Below, piece after piece: positions 21,943-27,912 of a stretch of DNA of 27,912 nt (the stretch's first letter is position 1; every line of letters begins with the position of its first letter). A model generated the notes under the pieces. That model was not told where the DNA came from. It worked only from the letters and a program-made list of their open reading frames with translations, and ran no database searches. The translations under genes and the position numbers were made by a program. Origin of the DNA: Glomus cerebriforme (lineage: Eukaryota; Glomeromycota; Glomeromycetes; Glomerales; Glomeraceae); assembly GCA_003550305.1 (NCBI GenBank), contig QKYT01000124.1, forward strand, positions 161,018 to 188,929, in the 5' to 3' direction.

Positions 21943-22944
21943 TCATCGTCTTCTATCTCTAAAACTTCTATTATCTCTTCGTTCTTCTCTTCTATCTCTT
22001 TCAATTCTCATTCCATTTCTATCCCTGTCCCGATCCCTATCCCGATCTCCTCGATCTCTATCTCTGTCTCTATCTCTATCTCTTTCTCTATCACGATCAC
22101 GATCTCTTTCATTACCACCAACACCACGATAAGTTCTTCCGACTCTATCCCTTTCTCTTTCTCTGTTTCTATCTCTTAAAACACTACTTCTTCTTTCAAT
22201 TGGTCTAGGTGGCGGCCCAAAATATATTGCCACGTCCAAAAAATCCCCAATAACAAACCTTGCATCATCAAGGTTTATTTCATCATGTTCTGACGGTGTT
22301 ACATTATGAATTGTACCTAATTCTTTAAATGCATATTTACCACGTAAGTTATCAATATATACTAATTTAAATGACAATTTTGCGTTTGGTCTATTAGCAT
22401 CTTGAACTACTTCTTTAATTAAATTGGAAATCTCTTTCAACGTGGCATCTTTCCTATACGATATGGGAAAAAATTTTTGTCTTATTTATGTACGAAATTA
22501 ACTAGTATTAAAAATTCAAGACAAAGTTATACCATGTATATATCTGCACTTCATCTTCAGTAGGTAAATGCTCAGGTGTAAAATCGTCGACTCTGTGCAA
22601 AAAAAAGTTTTGATTATTTAACATATACTATTAAATTTGTTCTAGAATTTATAAATGATCGATAATCATCATTTGGAATTGCAATTCGAAGGAAGTCCGG
22701 ATAACAATCTATTAACGTAGTATATGTCCTTTCTAATATTAAAAATTCTTCATTTATTATAAAAGAAATTATACCTGTGATGGTGATTCAACTTATAAAA
22801 CATCCGTAATAAAAATGGGACAGTCTACAAAACCAAAATTACAAATAAATAATAAGAAATCAATTTAAAGTAAAAAATTAAAGACTTTACCTTTTCACGT
22901 TCTACAACTAACTTATGTTTTCCTCCGCTATTATTCTCTGTCAT
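21943..22944 (-). CDS. SAP18: SAP18 homologue with long Arg-Asp/Glu tail
   Basis: Four exons (22944-22891, 22824-22775, 22592-22533, 22453-21943) give 224 residues with all phases closing. The core reads TVPFLLRMFYKLNHHHR, VDDFTPEHLPTEDEVQIYTW, KDATLKEISNLIKEVVQDA, then RFVIGDFLDVAIYFGPPPRP, which is diagnostic of SAP18 (ubiquitin-like fold). SAP18 acts in the nucleus with Sin3-HDAC co-repressors and in the ASAP/PSAP complexes linked to the exon junction complex and splicing. After the core (about residue 140) there is a tail of about 80 residues built of RD and RE dipeptides, absent from the short animal protein; similar tails occur in splicing factors, so RNA or spliceosome contact is plausible. 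A divergent start pairs it with QCR9. Confidence 0.93.
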
Positions 22945-23148
22945 TTCAAAGGTTAAACCTTTCTTTACTGCTTAATGTAAATACGATCTGAAAAGAAAAA
23001 AATAAATACGCGATTGCTAACTAATATTTTAGTAGTTGTATAAAATCTGTAATGTGCCATCACGTGAAACAATTAAAGATCGGTGCATTTTTAAAAAATT
23101 TTGGTTTCTTTTCTAAATTATTTTTTCTAAATCCTTTTCTATTTCATA
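22945..23148. promoter_or_regulatory. Bidirectional promoter, SAP18 / QCR9
   Basis: Only 204 bp separate the ATG of SAP18 (minus) from the ATG of QCR9 (plus), so the two 5' regions must share promoter sequence. A CACGTG palindrome (bHLH E-box, Cbf1-type in yeast) lies near the middle at 23061-23066. Confidence 0.5.
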
Positions 23149-23507
23149 ATGACTGACGTTAGAAATAGCGGTATCGAAAAGTAAGCGTTAAGCATTTTTC
23201 TGAGTTATTTATATGTTATCTTGTTTATATCAAACTTTAAATATAGATTTTCTCGAGGTCTATACCGATCTTTTTTTCGAAGAAACTCTGTTTTTTTGAC
23301 GGGAATTTTCGCAACAGCATTTGCTTTTGAGATGACCTTTGATACCATTACAGATAGATGGTGGGACAGAGTGAATAAGGGCGTATGTATCAATTTAATT
23401 AAATTTTTTCTTTATAATATTTGATTATTATTTGCCTTATTAATTAGAATAAACTTTCATTTTTATAGAAACAATGGAAGGATATTAAAGATAGATATGT
23501 TCAATAA
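23149..23507 (+). CDS. QCR9: Cytochrome bc1 complex subunit 9 (QCR9/UQCR10)
   Basis: Three exons (23149-23180, 23247-23382, 23469-23507) encode 68 residues. After a short leader (MTDVRNSGIEK) come LYRSFFRRNSVFLTGIF, one membrane helix (about residues 27-43, TGIFATAFAFEMTFDT), then DRWWDRVNKGKQWKDIKDRY. The pattern Y-xxFFRRNS-F---I--A-AFE--FD----W---N-GK-WKDI is the hallmark of QCR9/UQCR10, the small single-span subunit next to cytochrome c1 and the Rieske protein in respiratory complex III of the inner mitochondrial membrane. Length is normal for the family. The gene is divergent from SAP18 and convergent with the EED-like gene 150 bp downstream. Confidence 0.92.
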
Positions 23508-23657
23508 AACTAAAATCAATCGCAAAAAAAACAGTTATAATTATGCAATGCACATTTAGTACTTAATTAATTAATTTTTTTTTATTTTCATTTATCTTAT
23601 TAATTTCAATAAATGAAATTAATTAAATTTACTTTCAGTTATAATTTGAAATTTTAC

Positions 23658-25579
23658 TTAGGATGGATTATTTGAATTTTGTGATTTCCACTTTGCCCAT
23701 TCTGCTAATGTTTCATCACTAATATAATCATATCTCCATATATAGCCATCTTCTCCAGCTGCAATGACTTGTCTACATTTTTAAAAAAGGGAGAATATCA
23801 ATTTTATTTTTAAATTAACAAATTGGTAACATTTTTTTTTTACACATACTTGCAATCTCTGGAAAATACGCAACATCTAACAGCCTTTGTTGATCTACGA
23901 TGACTAAGTTCTGATATTAGTCTACCATTCAAGATGTTATAGATGTTGACACTTCCATTACTTGTACCCACACAGAAAAACTTTTCATCAAGACTTAAAA
24001 AAAAACAATTTTAGAATAACTAAAAAAAGACAAATAAGTCAAGTGGAAAAATATATTTGTTTACCTCACATCAAATCTTGACCTACTGGGAGAATTATTT
24101 TTAATGGAGAAAGTTTTTATTACCTCTAATGTATCATAATTCCAATATTCAATCTTACCACTTAGAGATTTAGATATTACATTTCGGTTAGCAAATCGTA
24201 TGCAATCTATATCGAAAAAATGCTTTTAATATCCTTCTTCTCAAACAAAAAAGTAGATATCAAAATATCAAAAAAAGATTGTAATTAACCTATTTGACTT
24301 GAATTACATTTTCTACTACGTGTTTCAACATCATTTTCGGATATATTTAACGGTTCTGTTGGTGGCGTGATTAGATCTGGAGTTTTCCAAATTCTAATCT
24401 CACCATTATAACTTCCGATTAAGAATGATTGACCAGACGGATGCCAGCACTATATAATATTAAGGGATTTCGTTAACAATAAAAATGAAGTAAATTTTCT
24501 TCAAGATATTATGAGACTCACTGTCACTGAGGCTTTAGTTTGAAATATGTATAAACATTGGCCGCTATCGACATGCCACAATCGTACAGTCGCATCTTTT
24601 GAGGCAGATAATATATGTTGATCATCTTTAGGATGTTTTTGAATATCCGTAACGCCGTCTAAAAAAATTATTTCATTAATTTATTTAAATTTCAGATATA
24701 ACGAAATCAAGAGTTTACCAGTATGTCCCCATAATGTTCTTTGAGTGCTGGATTGTGCAATTGAGACAATATAAATCACACGTGATTTTCCACCTAATGC
24801 AAGTAATGCATCCCCATCTCGATGCAACCAACAACATGTCATTAATTCCTAATTACAAATTTGTTTAAGTGTAATTTAATAGAAAATTAAACTAAATATA
24901 AATTCCAAAGCCACCTACACTTGACTCCAAATTAATATTATCTCCCACAACGAAATTCGACATAATGTCCAAATGATCCCCGCAATGCTCATTGTCGTAA
25001 ATATTTGCCTAAAGAATGTGCAGTTAAATAATAATAATATTATTAATTAAATAAAATAAAAGAATTTCAAACATTGAAATTTACCTGTATATCACCAACA
25101 CTAGCCAAAATGTTACTAGTGTCTCTAACATTTCTTTCAACGTGTCCAAGTTTATTAAATTTCTTCTTATACTGAGCACCAACCGGAGCAGAATAATGAT
25201 TCAAATTGAAAAAGAACGCCAATTGATTGATGTCATGACCATGATTTTCTTTAACAATTCTACGAAGACGAAAATTACGAAATATCAGCTCTTGTGGACC
25301 AACACTCGTTACGATTCTTAATCTTGGAGCCTTCTTTTTCTCTGAATTTGTTGAGGTAGTGTTTCCGTTAGAATTATTAGAAGTGTTAGCATTATTGGAA
25401 TTGTTTGGCGATAAGTTAATTAACGTAGATTCTAAATTTGTTGGATCAGTTTTGATACGAGCGCGTTTTCTGGGCTGTGTCGCACGATCAAGTTCCGGAA
25501 ATGTAATAATAGGTGCAGAAGGTGAGAAATTTTTAGAACTAGAGTCCGCACTTCTTTTCTTTGAGGAACGTGTTAACAT
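23658..25579 (-). CDS. EED: EED/ESC-like WD40 protein (Polycomb PRC2 subunit)
   Basis: Eight exons (25579-25085, 25008-24919, 24848-24719, 24658-24522, 24449-24290, 24206-24065, 23993-23850, 23772-23658) give 470 residues; every splice phase closes. A low-complexity basic N terminus (RSSKKRSADSSSK, an Asn/Ser run, KKKAPRLRI) leads to RIVKENHGHDINQLAFFF, ILASVGDIQANIYDNEHCG, ELMTCCWLHRDGDALLALGG, ILSASKDATVRLWHVDSG, TCWHPSGQSFLIGSYNG and a final EDGYIWRYD. The KENHG-DIN start, CCW and SASKDxxVRLW repeats match EED/ESC, the propeller that binds trimethyl-lysine and stimulates EZH2 for H3K27 methylation in the nucleus. The start was taken at the first ATG (25579). Another WD40 family is possible but less likely. 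Confidence 0.87.
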
Positions 25580-25759
25580 ATTGAATTGCAAACTAAGACG
25601 CGTTTTATTCGCGTTTTAGATTTTCAAAGAATTAGCTAAGCCATTTTTATAGGATCTAGTTACACGGCAGTGACGGCACGTGTAAATATTCTAAAGCCGA
25701 ATAACTCTACAAAAGGATAGATTTGATAGATTTTGATCATCGCATCGGATTAGTCATAA
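25580..25759. promoter_or_regulatory. Bidirectional promoter, EED-like / quinone oxidoreductase
   Basis: 180 bp separate two divergent ATGs. It includes TGACGGCACGTG with a CACGTG E-box core at 25677-25682, close to the middle. As in the SAP18/QCR9 pair, the spacing leaves room for one shared nucleosome-free promoter. Confidence 0.5.
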
Positions 25760-27054
25760 ATGACTATTCCTGTTCGTCTTTCCTCGGCTATTTTTGGCCG
25801 TTTAATTAGTCGTTGTAATTTACTTTCACAACGTTCACACATATCTTCTTTGGCTAGATCTTTTACGTTTCCGTTCTCAACCATGTCAACTGCTAATTTA
25901 ATGAAAGCTGTTCATATTACAAGAACAGGTGGTCCCGAGGTTTTAGAATATTCAGAAATTCCGCGTCCTGGTATAACAGGAACTGAAGACGTTCTCATAA
26001 AAAATCTTGCAATTGGGATCAATTATATTGATACTTATCACAGGTAGTTTTACAATTATAATCAGAAATAAGCTTTTGAAAAAAAGCTAGTTGAAAAAAT
26101 TTAATTTTTAGGATATAAATTTCATCTTAATTAAAAAAAAATTTAGATCAGGTCTTTATAAACTAACCCTCCCTACAGTCATTGGCAGAGAAGGCGCCGG
26201 AATTGTAGAGTCCGTTGGTGAAGGTGTAAAAGACGTTCGTCCTGGTGATCGAGTGGTTCACTTTGGAGCGCCAAGTTATGCGGAATATACTACCGCCAAT
26301 GCAAAATACGTTGCTAAATTACCAGAAGGAGTCGATTTTAAGTTAGGTGCTGCTTCTCTTCTCCAGGTATTGCCTTTTTTAAATTTTGTAATGAGGTTCA
26401 TATTTTACAATATGGCCGATGAACGTTTCGCGCGCTCTTTATTTTTTAAAGGGTTTGACTGCATGGACTTTAGTTACGCAATCTTATTCCGTACAACAAG
26501 ATGATTGGGTTCTTATCCATGCATCTGCTGGAGGAGTAGGTCTACTTCTTACACAACTTTCTAAGCGACTTGGTGCAAATGTAATTGGAACTGTTTCGAC
26601 TCCAGAAAAAGCAGAAATAGCAAAAGCTGCTGGAGCAGATCACATAATTAATTATTCTCATCAAAACGTGATTGAAGAAGTTCAACGACTTACAAATAAA
26701 CATGGTGTTCATGTAGTTTATGATGGTGTGGGTGCCAGTACTTGGGAAGCATCTTTAGCCTGCGCACGAAGACTTGGGTCTGTAATTTCGTTTGGAAATG
26801 CTAGTGGTCCTGTGCCACCTTTTACAATTTTAAGATTAGCAGAAAAAAATTTAAGGTTAATGAGGCCTACTCTGTTTAATTATCTCACGACAAAGGAAGA
26901 ATTTCAAAAGTATACTGCCGAGTTATTGGAAATGGTAGCTAAAGGAAATTTAGAAATTAAAATTTGGAAAACGTACAAATTGAGTGAAGCTAAACAGGCT
27001 CATATAGATTTAGAAGAAAGAAAAACTTCGGGTAAATTATTATTAGAACCTTAA
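25760..27054 (+). CDS. ZTA1: Zeta-crystallin-like NADPH:quinone oxidoreductase with mitochondrial presequence
   Basis: Three exons (25760-26043, 26147-26366, 26452-27054) encode 368 residues. The MDR-family layout is complete: MKAVHITRTGGPEVLEY, the NYIDTYHRSGLYK motif, VIGREGAGIVESVGEGV, GDRV, then the Rossmann fold HASAGGVGLLLTQLSKRLGA (AxxGGVG nucleotide loop), GADHIINYS, VVYDGVGAST and a C-terminal GKLLLEP. It lacks the zinc ligands of alcohol dehydrogenases, as expected for quinone reductases, which reduce quinones with NADPH. The first 41 residues are rich in Arg and Ser without acidic residues, resembling a mitochondrial targeting signal. A second in-frame ATG (25883, Met42) has a better context (A at -3 versus T) and gives the usual cytosolic length. 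Confidence 0.93.
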
Positions 27055-27912
27055 TATTATGATGCACTTTTTAATAAAATTTTTTATTTAAATAATGACC
27101 AAATTTGATAATTAGTAAAAAAAAAAATCAATGTTGATAATCATGTAAATTAACTACTCAGTATAAATAGCTGTTGCATTTTAATATTACAAAAGATGTC
27201 TTTATGCAAAGATAAAAAATTATTAAACAATACAATACTGTAAATTTTTGATTTTAATTAAACTTAAAGATATTGAAGATAAATATAAAGAAAAGTATTA
27301 CTTAAAAGTAATGGCACTTCAAACCTAATTTTAAAGCTAAAAAATTTCAAAATTTTAAAACTCTAAAAAAAAGTATTAAGTAGATAAAATAATTATTATT
27401 GGATTCATCTCATTAAAAAATTTATCTTTAATTATTTTTTTAATATATATAATTTTTTTTATTTGAACAAATCTAAAAAGTTGGTTTTTTTAATAGATTT
27501 CTTTTTCTTATTAAGATCATTAAACAGAAAATAACATCACTTTTCATTTTTTTTTTTAGGAATTACTTCTCCTTGGACTTCTTGAGATAATTTTAATAGG
27601 TAGGTATTTATTTTCTTATCTTTGATGGATTTCTTTTTTTTGTTAAGATCATTAAATAGAAATTAACAGTCAGTGGAAATGTCACACTAAATTGGTAAAA
27701 TAATTTTTTTACTATGTATCATCGTTATACAGCATTGTCTTAGAATATATAATGCATATACAACAATAAAACTCACTTTAATTGGTTAAAAAATGCCGAT
27801 CTTTAAATCGTAATTCTGGCCGAACATTTCTTAACTCTGGCCAAAATCATAATGCCGGCCCGAATTAAATAAAAATCGGAAATTTCAGGTCTAAGGTAAC
27901 ATTGAAATTACA
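27055..27912. other. AT-rich 3' flank with short repeats, no gene seen
   Basis: No supportable ORF. A direct repeat of about 45 bp (GATTTCTTTTT...TTAAGATCATTAAA(C/T)AGAAA) occurs at about 27497-27537 and 27628-27667. Between the copies lies a TTTTTTTTTAG-GAATTAC...AATAG-GTAGGT segment that looks like a short exon with splice ends. The last 120 bp (27796-27883) contain an imperfect inverted repeat, CCGAT...TAATTCTGGCCG against its mirror CGGCCCGAATTA...ATCGG, probably part of a small transposon running to the window edge. Confidence 0.45.

Noticed and set aside
21841..22179. Plus-strand Ser/Ile-rich ORF opposite SAP18
   Set aside because: It is the antisense of the Arg-Asp repeat tail of SAP18. 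The minus-strand gene has a conserved domain and consistent splicing.
25359..25619. Plus-strand ORF of 86 codons and a minus-strand ORF at 23205-23393
   Set aside because: They lie antisense to the first EED-like exon and to QCR9 exon 2 respectively, where the opposite strand has recognisable conserved proteins.
1..27912. tRNA, rRNA or other structured RNA genes
   Set aside because: I looked for tRNA B-box-like GGTTCGANTCC sequences and for rRNA-like conserved stretches on both strands and saw none. Without a covariance search this is not exhaustive.

Overview
This looks like a nuclear chromosome segment of a fungus, most probably an arbuscular mycorrhizal fungus (Glomeromycotina, Rhizophagus-like). 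The reasons are: very AT-rich DNA; genes split by many short GT-AG introns (mostly 60-110 nt); a TKL-type protein kinase of the style greatly expanded in those genomes (HHDFHTGN catalytic loop, DMG, ADIYSFGMIMY, CWDSNPNNRP); and decayed transposon genes whose residual protein motifs match families I recognise from Glomeromycotina. The species call is inference from memory, not a database match.

The window has two compartments. Positions 1 to about 14,790 are a transposon and repeat graveyard with no intact gene that I can support. It holds two arrays of splice-signal-bearing tandem units (31-567 on the minus strand, 1691-2380 on the plus strand), the second inside a terminal-inverted-repeat element (1429-2580). 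A roughly 1.5 kb stretch containing most of that element is repeated head to tail (1798-3292 and 3294-4798) with a shared ambiguous base. Then come pogo-like TA-flanked MITEs (5734-5919, 14295-14491), a decayed tnp2-like transposase (about 6090-7610), an 18 bp minisatellite, a roughly 166 bp tandem repeat (9785-10200), a foldback element (10382-10796) and a second long decayed transposon gene (about 10945-14264). Both decayed genes carry stops and substitutions that mostly look like CpA to TpA or TpG to TpA changes.

Positions 14,791-27,054 are gene-dense, with seven spliced genes whose exon phases I could close completely: a 983-residue kinase with four tandem N-lobe modules (minus); a 347-residue TM7S3/TM198-like membrane protein (plus); a 78-residue NDUFB4-like complex I subunit (plus); a 224-residue SAP18 homologue with an Arg-Asp tail (minus); a 68-residue QCR9/UQCR10 homologue of complex III (plus); a 470-residue EED-like WD40 protein of PRC2 (minus); and a 368-residue zeta-crystallin-like quinone oxidoreductase (plus). 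Three pairs are divergent (kinase/TM198-like, SAP18/QCR9, EED/quinone reductase), and each shared upstream region contains one CACGTG. The end of the window (27,055-27,912) is AT-rich repeat DNA.

The most unusual items are the kinase with repeated, exon-encoded, phase-0 N-lobe modules, one intron of which carries a MITE; the arrays that look like serial micro-exons and introns; and the RIP-like decay of the transposon genes.
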